Below are positions 1-13,900 of a DNA stretch of 64,000 bases, piece by piece. Every line of letters begins with the position of its first letter. The first letter of the stretch is position 1. This DNA is from Neelides folsomi (taxonomy: Eukaryota > Arthropoda > Collembola > Neelipleona > Neelidae). The translations under genes were made by a program, and so were the position numbers. The notes below the pieces were generated by a model, which saw nothing but the letters and a program-made list of their open reading frames with translations, made no database searches and had not been told where the DNA came from. The stretch covers positions 1 through 64,000 of the forward strand of contig JAQGBZ010000084.1 in NCBI GenBank assembly GCA_034687125.1. Direction: 5' to 3'.

Positions 1-2004
1 CTACATATTATTGTTCATTTTGATATATTACTCTTTGAATAAAAGTTTTTAGTTTTTTTAAAAATCGAAATTTAAAGACGGACACTATATAGTTCCCCCC
101 TACTATAAGAAAAGAGGGAATGCAGTGGTGAACGTAACGAACTTCGATAAACTCGGGGTAAATGAAGTGGAGGAACGATAAAGTAAATGGAATTTTCCTA
201 AAAGATCATCAGCTTCCTCATTTTTTCCCTTCATAGATTTCCTTCCTGCGGTTTCCCCATTCGCTTTTCAAATCGAGTGGAAGATTCGGCGGATGAAAAA
301 TTCATTAATAAATTGTTCATTAGCGCCCTGACCATTGTTCCCTAATGAGAGTCTTTTGAGTCGATGAAGGAGACCTTCAGGTTCCTTTGTCGCTCATGAT
401 AACGAGGGTTATTGAGCCTGAGGAGGAACAAAGGGGGCCCATAACCATCTCGGTTCTCAAATCCGCTTCTTTTGGCTCCTCTGGAAAGGTGTCGTGGGAA
501 GAAAGTTCCTTTGTCTCCTAATCTTAAATTCGTGTCCCCTTGGAGGGATCCTGGATTTCATCCCTGCCAATCAGTCTGATTGAAAGTAAATGAACAGGAA
601 AAGTTTCCATCCCCTTTGACCTCCCCTTTCCTCCTCCTCATTAAAAATGAGGAATTTGTAATGAATTAAATAATTATGAGGGGTAATCGAATTGCAAATC
701 CGTTTAGTCGGAAGGGGTCTTTCCAGGGCGGCCAATCTTAGCCAAACATCCGAGGGCTGTGAGATGGTTTTTTAATTAAAATGCCGTTCTCCCTCAGCCT
801 TCTGTAGATTGAAGAGACAGGAGGGTCTTTAATGGTTTCCTTTATTTAATTACCAAGGAAAGTGTAATCTCTCATAAAGGGCTAAAGGGAGCAGGTGAAC
901 GTCCCACACGGCTTCCACAACAAAACTTAAAGTTAGTCAATTGACACTCCCCAATCGTCATCACGTCACGTTCCCCTCCCCCACAATAATAAAACCCGAG
1001 TTGAAAAATAGATCAGGCTTAATAGGATTTATTAAAGAGAGTCGTTCCTTGCAATTTCGGCCGTTGTTCGGTGTAAATCTCGGCCTTCCTTTTTCAAATT
1101 AATGGGCGAGGAAGGAGAATGGGAATTCAAATATGGCCAGGCGTTAAGTAAGGGGAGTGAATTAAGAAATGGAAATTAAATCCCGAGTGGGGCTCTCATG
1201 AGTGAGAGTTGGATGGTGTGCGAAGGGAAGTTGGTGAAAGCCACTTAGGCCTATTATTAATAATTAAATGGGAAGTGCAATTTAGGAGTCTCTACTCCTA
1301 AGTGGGCTTCTATCACTCAGGGACAGGATTAATGTTGATTCGGGAAACGATAATGCTCGGAATGGAGTCTTACACCACGTTGCCTTACATTTGCTCTCTT
1401 AAACTTATTACCTACAATATTATCAAACAAAGTTCCTATCTCTCTCATTCCCTCCTGTACAAATACCATTGGTATATACTGCTCCCATAATATCTTAAAC
1501 GCTCACAATATCTCAAATCCGTCCAATCTCCCTCCCAGACAATGATCTTATTTGCGTAATTTTTCCTCCTTCAATGGTGTAATTAAAAGAAGATATCGAA
1601 GAGACCTGGGACATTGTATGTTTTTCTATAAAGCCCGTTGTGTTATTCCAGAGATGAGGGAAGTTTGGATGGGAGCGCATGTCTCCCCAACTGCCTTACC
1701 ACCACAACTCTCTCCATTCGCCTTCAGTCTTCTGGCAGAAGTGAAGGAAACTCGCACGACCCGAAACCTCCACTCAACTTGAGACCAAAACTCCCCTTTG
1801 CAACCACACTTCAATTCGCCCCGCTCGGCCCAACTCGGCAGCCAAAGTGCTCATTTTATTCAGGTAATTACATTTATTATATCCTCATTCTTAATGGGTC
1901 AATTAAGCCCTCAATTGAGTAGAAAGAGGATTGAAATGGACCTAAGGAACTTGTTGACAAAGAGGCTCAGCTGTTTCCTCAGTATTTACTTTAAATGCTG
2001 TCCA

Positions 2005-2020
2005 ATGAACAATTGTTCAT
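2005..2020. repeat. Perfect 16-bp palindrome
   Basis: ATGAACAATTGTTCAT is its own reverse complement. Its centre AACAATTGTT contains two head-to-head AACAAT words, which resemble SOX-type sites. It lies 6 bp from the hairpin at 2027-2074. Binding is not shown. Confidence 0.7.
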
Positions 2021-2026
2021 AATAAC

Positions 2027-2074
2027 TTCAATCTCACTTATTGTTAATAATAAGTATTAATAAGTGAGATTGAA
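2027..2074. repeat. Hairpin with 16-bp perfect arms
   Basis: TTCAATCTCACTTATT at 2027-2042 is the exact reverse complement of 2059-2074, with a 16-base AT-rich loop. It is shorter than a typical pre-miRNA (about 60 nt or more), though flanking pairing could extend it. It could be a degenerate inverted-repeat element or a chance structure. Confidence 0.7.
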
Positions 2075-2327
2075 TAAAGATTAGTTAAATTAGATGGAAT
2101 TTGGCTTAGTTAATGGTAATGAATTTAGTTATAAATAATGAGAATTCAATTTTTGGAATTTTCTTAAGTTGAATGACTTGGGTCAATATTGTGAATGTGA
2201 TAGTATTTATTTACTATTGAAGGGTTGATCTGTCGAGGTGAGACATTTTGTTGGTTTGAGTAAAGGTTGGGAGGAAATGGGTAATCGGAATGTTAATGAA
2301 TGATTGTGAAAGAAGGAAGGAGATTCG

Positions 2328-2918
2328 TTGAGGGGGAAAGTCATAATCACATTTCCATTATTTTCATTCCTATTCATTTCCCTCTTTCTCCTAATATGTA
2401 ATTCCATAATGCAAAGAGGGTTTCTCTCGGAGCTCGTGGAAGCAATTCCATTATCACCCATCCATCTCTCAGGATTGTTTTCCATCTTGAGGCTTTTCTT
2501 CTCTCGAGAATATCATAATATAAGAGTTTCTCCATTCCTCCCCTTATCGCCTGCATTACATTACGACCACGTTGCAGTGAATTGCACTAGCCCTTCTCGG
2601 ATTGGAACAGCAAACCACACACATTCCCGGCCGATGATTGAATTTGAAATTGAGAATTGGCTTATGGAGAATATTGGTTCTCCCCTTCGGAGCAGAGGAC
2701 AGGTGCGAAGTGGGCCCTCGGAGAAAACTTCCTCTGAATTAGACGACATGACGAATCGGCTCATGTTTGATGCTCCTCTTGCTTATCGCAGGCAAACCCT
2801 CTCACTCAGCCGGAATGGATATGTTCCGCTTTGGTTACCTAATGGCTCCCTTTCTCCGAGCCTCCGCAAATCTCGGCCCGACTCGGGTTCCTTGGCACGG
2901 CCATTACTATTCTATTAG
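2328..2918 (+). other. Longest single reading frame in the window, unrecognised (196 codons)
   Basis: Open from ATG at 2328 to a TAG stop at 2916-2918. The first 27 residues include a strongly hydrophobic segment (FPLFSFLFISLFLLIC) that could act as a signal peptide or membrane segment. The rest is Ser/Arg/Pro-rich with no domain I recognise. In 64 kb of both strands a frame of this length can occur by chance. There is no adjacent gene or obvious splice context, and I do not call it a gene. Confidence 0.15.
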
Positions 2919-5900
2919 CTTTATGAACACAACGATGACACGGTGGAGGATGGGAGCACATGGGGATTCATTCCCAGCATCATTATGCTAAAGATACACT
3001 CGCTGTCAGGGATTCAATTCGCTCTTCTTCCGCTCGTGATTGGGACGATTAGGAGAGCTGGGACGATCATTGAGCTTTAAAAGTAACCACCGGAAGATAC
3101 GGGCTCCAGATGAGAAAAAGAGACCACTTCCCTATGCCCAGCATATGGACCATAATTCTCAATATTCCTCCTTTTGATTTTTGGATAGGACGGATAGGGT
3201 CGCTATCGTTCCTAATTTCATGAAGGGACGTTGGGAGGAGGGGAGCACAAACGAGGTTTGATTGCTTCGTTTTGGGCCCGGTGAATTCTCTGGATAACGA
3301 GGACGTTGTTTGCTCTAAGGATCTCTTAATACTCCCAAGACCTGTGGGGTCTGGGGCATTTAATCGAGCATATTCTTGGCCTCGGCAAATGAGTCCGAAA
3401 TCACCATCCACATATCTTTTGTCGTCCTCATAATAAGGGCCATGTGGATGGGCCTTTCAATAGCCCCCTTGATGAACTCTGATTAGGACCCATTCTTCTT
3501 CCCAAATTACCAAACTGGGGAATCCAGGTTCTTTGAGGGAGGTAGGAAGGTCGAGTGAGCATTTGGCTCAACCGCGTCCACGTCATTACCAGCGTCCACT
3601 CCCGGGGTCTTGAGGAATGAAGGAGAGACAGGGCCTAACAACCAATTTCCTTTTTGACACAAACTGGGTGGAAAATTAATTTTTAAACGAGAAGGACGGC
3701 GGACCACGATGGATTTGGATCACGGAGGGACTGAGGCTTAAAGGAAGCCTTTGAGGAAATTACTTTCATAGATCCCATTATGACAGAGAGAATCTATAAT
3801 CTCCTAATTCCACATGACTAACTACACCACTTTATTATTTACTCCTCCGACACACCTTGGAAGAGGTCGGCCAGCGCGTGGCGTCTTTATGATGGAAAAT
3901 AAGCCCAAGGTTATTGAAAAACCACACTGGGAAATATTCGAGGAATCCGTTCACTTTCACAGATTTCCCATCAACTATTTTTATTTCCCTCCAAGAATGT
4001 CGGGACCTGGAGATGGAAAGCGGAGAGAGCTAATTCTTTCATATCTCCCCCACTAACGAATTAAAGTTGAGTGAATGGAATTTAGCAAACTATGTTGGCC
4101 ATCACAAACCTCTGGTTCTATTTCTATGGCGTTTTTCCATTCGTAAAAGTGGTTCGTTCTCTTTGTATTTATTATAATTCTCCATAGGGGACCGAGAAAG
4201 ACGGATCTGAATATGTAAATAGTAATACCATGAATAGGATATATACGGAGGTAAAAGACAGGTAGTGGGATTTATCATTCCTTCATTTTAATACTGAGCC
4301 GTCTTTGTTCAAATGGGGAGCTTAATTGGTTCAAAAGCGATTGAAAAAACATACGCATAATATGGAAATATGGATATGTCTTTTTTTATTGGTCCTCCGA
4401 GGGTCGAGAATCAAAATAGGATTTATACACAAGAAGGCCTTTTCAAGTTCCAATTCCATTCCCAGACCCCGAATGCCTTTGAGCATCTTTTGAAATTTTG
4501 ATCATAATGAGACCGGACTTTGGGCCCTTTTGAATTAAAAAGGGGAGTTGGATTGAAATGAATCACTCGAATGCCATTTCACATTGGCGGATTAATTAGC
4601 ATGCAGGCTCGAGTCTCGAATTCATTAATTCTCCCATTTCCTCTGAAGGAATCAAACGGGAGTGAGGGTTTATTTGTCTCTCGACACGCGGGCCGGGTCT
4701 CACGGTGAAGAAATGGTCGGGAATTTGTAGCTGTTGTTTCGGCCTCCAAGGCGGCCGTTTAATTATCCACAGCGGAATAGGTTTAATATTTAAAGGACTC
4801 AAATCCACGATCCTTCCAAGGGTCGTTGTCATCTGAGGGCGGAGATGGATTATATGGAAATTAGTCCTTCGGTTTCCCCGCTCATGAAAGAGATAATTAA
4901 TACATTAATGTTTAATAGAGAGGCATTAATGAGGGGAGCACATAAGAGAGGATTTGAATTGACCCTCATGAAGAGTTAAACCTCCCTTCAGAGGAAATGA
5001 TGAAAAGATTAAAGTTTCATCCTCTCATTGAGTTGTAAGACGAGGACAATGTTTCCCAACTTGCGGAAACAATGTTTAATAAATGGAGATTGAATTAGCG
5101 GGAGGGGAAATACATTAAGTGGCTCCCCTGGTTCATCCGACCATGGAGGAAATGTAAACAGAATGAGGCCCCAAAATTAATTAGCTTTCCCTCCCTCCTA
5201 ACACGGGGGGAAATTGGGTTATGAACTGATTTCCGAATGTGTGAAGCTCTGGGAAAAATTCGGGTCCATAAAACCCCGATTGGACCCTATTTAGTAGATA
5301 GGTAATTAAAGATCGGGGGAGAACCCCCTAGGAACCCAAGTCACGGAAACGCCCGGTCTGAGCCCAAATTTCCAATTAAATCTCCTCCTAATTCCTCTCT
5401 CCCTAATGAAGGCTTTGTCCAGGTATAATTAACCTTAACGAGTTCGTAGGACCGTCAAATGCAAATTTAATAACGCCCCTACCCAATTCCTATCTCCTTC
5501 GGTGGGAGTGAGATACCATTAGTAGTGTATAATTGAGAAGTGGAACAGGGAAACTCCAGCTGCTCTTTCTCCACTTTCATCTTCCTCAAAGACGCATTTT
5601 AGTCGGAATTTGGGTATCGCGTAGCCCGTAATCACGTTACTTTTCCTGACGACTCTCTTCATTAATAATTGAAAAGAGGGAAAGTGATTCAATGGGGGGA
5701 AAAGAGCACAATCTCGTTCAAACACCTTTCAGTCCCACCGGAAGTTCCCCACAGAGGGAAAAAAGACTTCTAACGAAAATCAACCATTTGTCTGTCTCCA
5801 AGGTGAGAGATGAAACCATGTGGATGGGACCGTTCCCTCACACTCACATAGGGTCACAAACACTTCTTCGTCTCAATGTGGGATGTTCATACGGAGAGGC

Positions 5901-8900
5901 ATTGAGAGTGCAAAATGCTCGTTGTAAGTGGGAAAACACCAAGTTTTACGAGAATTGCCAAATATGATGAGGCTCCCTGGAGAGGATCATTTAAGGAGGA
6001 GCTCTTCCTAATAGCCCAATTACGAATGAGAATCGCAAAGAAATTGGGCCCATTTCTTTCCCGCAACGATACACGTGGAGATTTGCCTAACTCCTTTGGC
6101 CCATTCTGTCTATCTCTTGCTGTCATCCGTTAAAATAGTTTTTTTCAATTTAAAAGTCCTTTCTAAACCAACACCTGCTTCTACTGTGACCTTTGCGCAA
6201 TGGGATTATTAATTAAATTTCTTATTGAGGGACAGAGTTCATTAGTTATTGCAAAGGGGATAGAACCTTGTTAATAAAATGATTTGTTTCGATTAAGTGT
6301 ACGGCCAAGCCACTTATAAACCCAGTCATTATTACATGTAATGACAATTAGTTTTAAATAATGATTGTATATGTAATTGAGTGGGTTCTCGAGTTTTTCC
6401 TCATCCAGTCGAAATTCCAGTTTATCTTTGCTCATAAGTGAGGGATTGTGGATTAGTATTCCTTTCCCGCTTAGGTAATTCCTACTTATCTCAATCTCTC
6501 ATTCCATTCAATTACCTTTTCCCCTCCTCCCGGACCAGAGGTGGAAGTGAAGGACAGGCGCCTTGGATTAGCCACCCTAATAAACAATTTATATTCAAGA
6601 GTGAGGATGGAGTGATAATGATAATAATAATGAGGGCCGTCCGGTGGAACATAAAGGGCCCTCAATTCCAACTCCAAATATCATTCATTTCACTCATGAG
6701 GGTCGCTCCCGAGCCCCGGAACTTGCGGATGAATCACAACAAATCCATATTTATTCCTTCACACTGTCCTCATTTATGACCCAGGCACTTGAGCGAGATG
6801 AGATTGCGGTCGCCCCTAGGCCTCTAGTTATCCTCCCTATAAGGCTGCCCTTAGGAAATGGGGAATTCTGTGGATGTCTCCTATTCACTCTCCCGAGGAA
6901 GGAAGTATTCAAAGTCGAGACTTGAGTCCACAATGTGTGACTCATGAGGGAATAAATTTTCCTGATTAATCCTTTGCGTGCATCGAAGGAAGTGTGGGGA
7001 ATTTGGGGGAATGGTGGGCATACCCAATGGCCTCACCGTGTTTGTTTAATGAAATTATTAATGGTGGGCATCTTGGCGTAATGAGGAAAATGAGGATGGT
7101 TGGAATTGAAGGTTCGATTAGGAGGATCAACGTCACGTACGGGCTTCATTACGATGCAAACGAGTTTTGGGGAGAAATAATTAATAATGGGGCTCATTGG
7201 GCAAGGTGTGAAATGGAATTAAGGGGTAAAGTAATTGGATTTTCTGTTCCTTGGGAATGACATGTGAGATGATGCGAATATCTTATATATAGTATATGTT
7301 TGGCAGAAGGCCCATCCCCCATATCGTTCCTATCTGCATCGAGATTCGGCCGTTTTCAATTACACGAGGCCACAAAAACGTTGTTGTTGGTTTCGAGGAC
7401 GGAGGATTTTGCGTGTTCCGTTCCCTCAGCATCCCTTTCATATTAGTTGAAAGGGAAGTTGAAACTCGAATGAATCAATGTCAACCGGGAAGGGAAATAG
7501 AAAATGGGAGTGTGGCGGGCCTCCTCTTCCATTACAAGGGGGGCTCAATATTGGACCGGGCAGCGACTCCCCACCAAACTCATATTAAATCGGGACCGAA
7601 TTCCCTCACCTTCCCGCGAACGGCCTAATAATTGAATAGTAGAGTGCTACTTTCCGGTCAATTTCATTAAAGAAATGTTTGCTCTCGCTGATTGAAAGGA
7701 GCCAAAGGGAAAACAATGAAGAGTTATAAACTCCGTTCGATACCCGCTGGATCTCCAGAGAGAGGTGAAGGAGACGCGCCGGCGGGAACTATCCAATATA
7801 AACCCCATATCCCATATATATTATAGGTATGTAGTATGTTCATATGACCAGGACTTTTCATTACGAGAAAGTGATTTAATGTGTCACCGAGAACAGGGAG
7901 TGCAACAGCTGTTTTATATACGAAAATGGCCAATTTCCCCCGCGAGGCCGGGAGTCATATCCTCCGTCGGTCTGATTTCTCCGACGGAACCCCTTTTCTC
8001 TTCCCTTCCTCTCGAGACAATTCGGGACGTCGAGAGTTGACTCGCTGGCCAATATATGGCCGAATTGACAGAGGATCCCGAGCGGAATGAAGCTCCTTTC
8101 TAATTTCGTCGACAATAAGGGAGCTGGTCGTCGCGGGGAGATCCTCCGCACCCTGTCACTCCAAATTGATACAAATATCCCCAATATAGAGAAATGCTAT
8201 TCTCCGACCCCGTGTCAAACCTGTCCTCGTGTCAAAAATATAGCAGTAAATCAGGCTGTCATCTCGGACAATCCGCTCCTATAAATTACTCCCTCCCTTT
8301 AACTACATGCAAGTCTTAATGGAGACTATTCAGACCATTCACCCACTGGTTCCTTGTCCGGTCCATGAATGGCGAACCTCAAGTGGCAGAGATATAAGTG
8401 GACCATTATCCCTTCCGCCTTAAATCTCCTTCCTCTCAATAAGAGACCGGGCCCCAACAACCAACCTTTGTTCCGCGCATTCCTCATACTGTGGGGAAAC
8501 TGCAAGGTTTGCCTAATTGCCCCTTCCCATACTCGCGGATGATGTATAAGTTCATTTATAAGTTCCTCATCGCCTTGTGTGTGAGTTGGTCTTTGAAAGA
8601 GGATAATTGTTCGAACGCGGGAGGAATTGAAACTTGATCATTTGGAGCCGCCGGGTTTTCCCTAACGAAGCCCTTTTGACTGACTAATTCCTCGGCTAAT
8701 CGGGAAACTGGAAGGAGAGACAAAGGAAGAGAGCGATCATTAGTGGGGATAGGATATCAGATAAGGGACGGCCCCAGCCCTGCGACACACAAAAGACAAA
8801 TTGAACCGAATTCATATAAGGCGGAGTTGGAAAAGAGATATTCATCATCTTACTCTTTAATTACATTTTTTCATCTCATTAGAGATTTGAGGAGGATCGT

Positions 8901-11000
8901 TAGGAGTTCCTATTAGGAATTATATATTTATAAAAGACCATCTTTGGACCCCTATTCTTCCCTGTGCACTTTCCCAATTGAGCGATTAAGCTGGAAGTGG
9001 CGATAAAGAGATTCTTCACCGGAGCCCTTATTTATATGAAAAGAACCCCACTTGGCATCTCCCTGAACGAGGAGAGTAATATGGGGTGGGAAGTATGGAG
9101 AGCTCCTTCAGTTAATTGGAGACATATCTATGAAGCTCGTTATTGAGATGGGAAGTGACATTAGATTTTATTATCCCCAAGCTCCTATAATGACCGGGTC
9201 TCGTAACGAGCATACTTGAATGATAAGTTCTTCGTCTCCGATATCCCTCACAATCATAATATAATGAGTGGCGGAGCCCTCCGCTGAGCAACCACCACCA
9301 TCCGCCGCCCACTCAACCAATTACGAACATCCTCCCAACTCTATATCAATCTTTGAAGGCCGCCAAGTGCCGGGATCTGTCTCCGAGTGAATTACACAAA
9401 TTGGGAATCGGAGTAAACGGGAGAGCCTCATTAGGGCCTTCCCTCGGTAGTTGTCCCTGGTCTTTGGAATTATTATGATGATTGAGCAGACGGCGTAATT
9501 GCATCTTTCCCAACCTAAACCACGCTCCTCTCCTGTCCACCCGCCAAGGACGAATTAATTCCCAATCTTTGAGTGACAATTGGTGATTGTGCGAGAGAAG
9601 GACTCCAAATGAACCCAATGGAGGAGGTGGGGAGGGCATATATATTATATAAATATCCTCTCACCCTTAATGAATTCCCTCAGAGATACACACAATCAGG
9701 ATGATGATGAGAATGAGAGAGGTTTTTCTCTAACGACTTCGATCTCACACTCCCGAGTGAGAGAGAAAGCAGAAGGAGCCAACTCACGTCATTTGATACT
9801 AATTGCCGCATTTGGCCTTCTCTCTTCATTATTCTCCTCATTCTGCACATTTCGCCATTCGACAGCCCTTGGAGGACTCACAAAATTTAAACCTCCCCTA
9901 TCCCTCCCATATGTAACAAACAAAACCTTTGACACAAATGGAGGTTCAAATTTCAAGTTCTCCATTTCTACAAGATGAGCGGCATTGGGTGGATATTTAT
10001 TATTTTCCCATGATTGTTGATTTGCCAGGGCGTTTGGTTGAGGGAATAATTCTTCTCCCTCAATTGATCACATGTCTGCCCTGAGCATTGGGGCGACCAC
10101 GAGGCTTAGGTCTCCTCAACCTCTGTCCGACTCTTCCTTCTTATCTCTGTGATACAGGAACACGTTATTCTCAGCGGCTCGAGAGGAACAGACATTACTC
10201 ACATTCTCAAATCGAGGTTTGCCTATACTTACCCATCTAGGATACTTATATACCCTTGTTGTTCCCTTGGGTCCTAAATTAAATAAACCAAATCACTCAT
10301 TTTAAATTTCCTCCACTGAGGATGAAAAATAAATAAAGGCCGGTTCAAAGTAGTGTAAAACGTTTCAATATTTCCATTAGGGCCATTTGAATGAAAATGA
10401 ATTTGAACCAAAATGAAAATGTTTTCCCATATTTGTGGGAAAAATTTAAAAAATGGGATAATGAACCAATAAGTGTGGATATAAATGTGGTAGGCAGAAG
10501 CTTGGAACGGTTCTAATGAGCTGAGTGCACATCATGTGTTTAGCATTAGAGACTCTCTCAGATGAGCTGTGGATGCAGCAACTCTGTGTGAGTTGGTCGG
10601 GAGGCTAATTGAGACGATCCTCGGAGCTCTCCACTAATTCTAATCGGGTTGAAAGGAAGGATGGGAGTTGATCTTCGTTACACTAATTAGAAGAGGGCAA
10701 CAACTGTCGGTTGTAACGAGTTTTTCAAACGAGAGGTTCATCTTGACAACATGGTTGTTTTCATTACTGGCGACATTTCTCAATCTTTTCGGCCCACTCG
10801 AAGACCCACTGATTGAACGCTTCACATTTCCACAACTCCTTGGTGGAGTTTGGGCACAACCAGCGGCCACCTTCAAGGCTCTAATTTCATCCAGCATCAA
10901 TTTCACGTTCCTCGCTCATTAAATCTACAATATTCCAAAGAATACTGGTCTAGTACATTTTTTAAACCCGAGCACCATTGGAGATTATTAGTATAATTGA

Positions 11001-13900
11001 GAGAACAACACGCATCGCGCTCCGCCAGATCCCAGGAAGATTGAGGGATCAAAATGATGGGAATGTTTATTCTAATATTAAAACAACCCTCCGTGAGGCT
11101 TTCAATGATGAGACCACTACAAGAACTCAGATAGCATTTCAAAGCTCACACTTCACAACTCCCCTTAAATACATACATATTTGATACGAGAGTGTATTGT
11201 TACAACTTACAGTATGGATCCTCATTATGACGATTTGTCATATGATTTAACTTAAATGCATTATTTAGATATATATGTACTATATGATTTAGATATTATG
11301 TATACTCCAAGGAGCTCTCAAGGTCTCTTCTTGCTATTATTTTACGCTCCTTCTTTGAAGTTATTAATACTTATATGGGCTCCAGTAGGAAACTACAATG
11401 CTTAATTATAAGGTTTTTATCAAGAGTTTTTCAAAACAATAATTAAGGAAGTTTTTTGGAGTCATATAATAAGACGCACATAGGATACCTTTATCCAGGA
11501 TACCTTTAACCAAGTCCCCCAATTTGAGCCAGGATTGAGGGAATATCCTATGTGTATTTACATTGGATTTGCCAAGTGGGATATAATTCATATTGTCTCT
11601 CTTTATTCTCATTTCCACGGTGTGTGTTTTGTTCCGAATTGGATTCTACGAATGTTGAAAGTCTTGAAATTGAAAAGAAATTTCAAGAGGAGGGATATGG
11701 GACTTTTTTGAATCCTGAAGTGGAAGTAAAGTGGCGATATCCAACAATTCAGATTGAGCTCAAAGGGCATTTCCCGCAAAACTTCCACCTTTAACTTTCT
11801 TTATAACTAAATAGGGGGGTTGAATAAAGGGAAACCATGGTAGTACAATAAGTATGGGAGCCGTATGTATAAATGTCTTCTCCTCCCAACGACATTCATA
11901 CAAAACATCCATATTGAATGTTCAAAATTGTCAGACAGATTCCCTCAGTTTCATTGAACTCAATATGTTGAGAAATGGTCCCAAGTTGTTTATCACCCTC
12001 ACATCTATGAATTTAATGAAGGAGGTAAACGGAAATGGATCAAAAATGTCCCGTTCAAAATGTATAATTCTCATGATCTTTTATTTATAAACCTCATTTT
12101 AATATTTGTCTCCGTGTCTAATCAAATCCCCAAAAAAAGCGTCGGGAGGATCAATGGCGTCGGTGGGATGGGGGCATTGTGGAGGTTTAATCATTCGCTT
12201 ATCATTTCCTGTATAAATCTCTCGACTCAATTGAGCCCCAATCGTAAATGAGGTTGATGGAGCCATTCGTTTGGGGTCCTAAAGGTCCCGTAGTTCAATT
12301 TGGACAAGTGGGGAGAAACTTAAAAAATGAGTTCCCAATTAAGTTCTCCGGGAGTGAATGAAAGAGAGCTCCCCTCCACTAATAATACTTGTTTATCTCT
12401 CCCTTAATGAGCGGCGGAGACGAGCGGGGCGAGTAACAATTTCCTTTGGAATTGCCATCCTGGGGACAACTCGCTCTCTGCATGTGAATGAAGGTCGGAG
12501 CCTCGGAATTATTATGAATTAAAATGTCCTCGATTTGTTGGGCCGAAGAATGTCTTTTGAGGCGGGGGGGAGATAGGGGTCGGATATGGAGAGGGGCTTA
12601 GTGGGAATACACTCTGTTTTGGCGGCCGTCTAAAAATCAATTTATATCACGCCTGATTGCCCTCAATAATTGAATGTGCCGCAGCCGACATTCTGGTGAT
12701 GCCTTGCTCCCCTGCTCTTTATAAGATGAAATATCAATATGAATCCTCCCATCATAGAGAGCATTAAATTTATTCTAGACTGCATAAACCTCATATTATA
12801 TTTTCAAACCGCCGTCAGTTGCCAAGTAAAACCTCGACGTCCCTTTCATGCACACTATCTTTACACTCAAAAATCTTCACCCACCTTTGGTTATTTCCAT
12901 TCCCATGACTTACACGCCCCGTCAATTCCCTATAACCAACCCAATTTGTTTTGCCTTCTTTCTTCTTGACAATTGTCAATAAGATAATTGACAATTATAA
13001 ACATGACTAATTGTGGACCTTGTAATGAATGTGTCAACATTTGGAAGGAATCATATTGAACTCTTCAAATAGAATTCTTCAGATGGACTTGACCTGTTTA
13101 ATAATTTTATCCTCATTAAATGAGTTGTTAAATAAACAATTTAGTTGTATTCTTTTATTGATCGATCCATCAAAGAAAACCACTTAAAATGGGATTCTTT
13201 TCCTTCAAGTTGGCTCTTAAGACAAAATTTAATGGACTTGTAATTTATTCGGAAATGAAATGCACAAGAGCTAAGTTTTTTATGTAATGTATTTAGATTA
13301 GTTGTAAAGTGAAGCACGGAATTCGTGGAGAATTAACATTTATCTAATTCTCGTCCTGTACATTATGATAAGTATCGGTGGGATGTGTATATAAATGGAC
13401 TCAGTTCCTGCCAGAAGCATAATAGATGCAGATTAGCGTTCCTTCTCCGTCAACATCCCTTCAAATGGGCATTGGGCTAAAGCGGAATCAGAAGAATAAC
13501 TTTATGTAATGATGCATTCAACCACGTGGCAGACATTGGAATTGGAATTGAGAAATGAATCTAATGTATAATTTTTCAAAGACAATGGTTAAAGATTTTT
13601 ATATGTAATATTACATGTAATAGGATATTACATAAACCGTATAAAATAAGCGTTGTAAAAAAAGTGTGTCAGTTTCATATGTAAATATATATGAGCAATT
13701 GGAAGTAATGGATAAAATATACTATGTATGGAATGTACTATAACTTTGTATATTTAATAAAATTGTAATATATTTATGTGTAGTAATATAAGTATTCATA
13801 TATATGGTATGTACAAGTAGGTATTCAAAATTTGAACACAATTTTGTACTACTTGGATATGCGGATGATGAGATGATTCTCTGATGTGAACTTGTGCATG
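11001..13900. other. Gene-free stretch, increasingly AT-rich
   Basis: No recognisable gene. Contains TATA/TACAT-rich segments at 11.2-11.4 and 13.3-13.85 kb, a small hairpin at 12971-12996, and the palindrome ATGTAATATTACAT at 13603-13616. Nothing else is supportable. Confidence 0.5.
12971..12996. repeat. Hairpin with 10-bp perfect stem
   Basis: AATTGTCAAT (12971-12980) and ATTGACAATT (12987-12996) flank a 6-base loop. No U-run follows and no gene is adjacent, so it is not called a terminator or RNA gene. Confidence 0.5.

Larger units (their letters stand above)
1..11000. other. Gene-free stretch, GC-richer mixed composition
   Basis: No recognisable protein, RNA gene or transposon. Composition is higher in G and C than later parts, with many GGGAG/CTCCC words and TTAATTAA runs. 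It holds several fairly long reading frames that look accidental. Notable items are listed separately: a 16-bp palindrome and hairpin near 2.0 kb, and the 196-codon frame at 2328-2918. Homeobox-core words (TAAT/ATTA) are common but expected at this composition. Confidence 0.5.
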
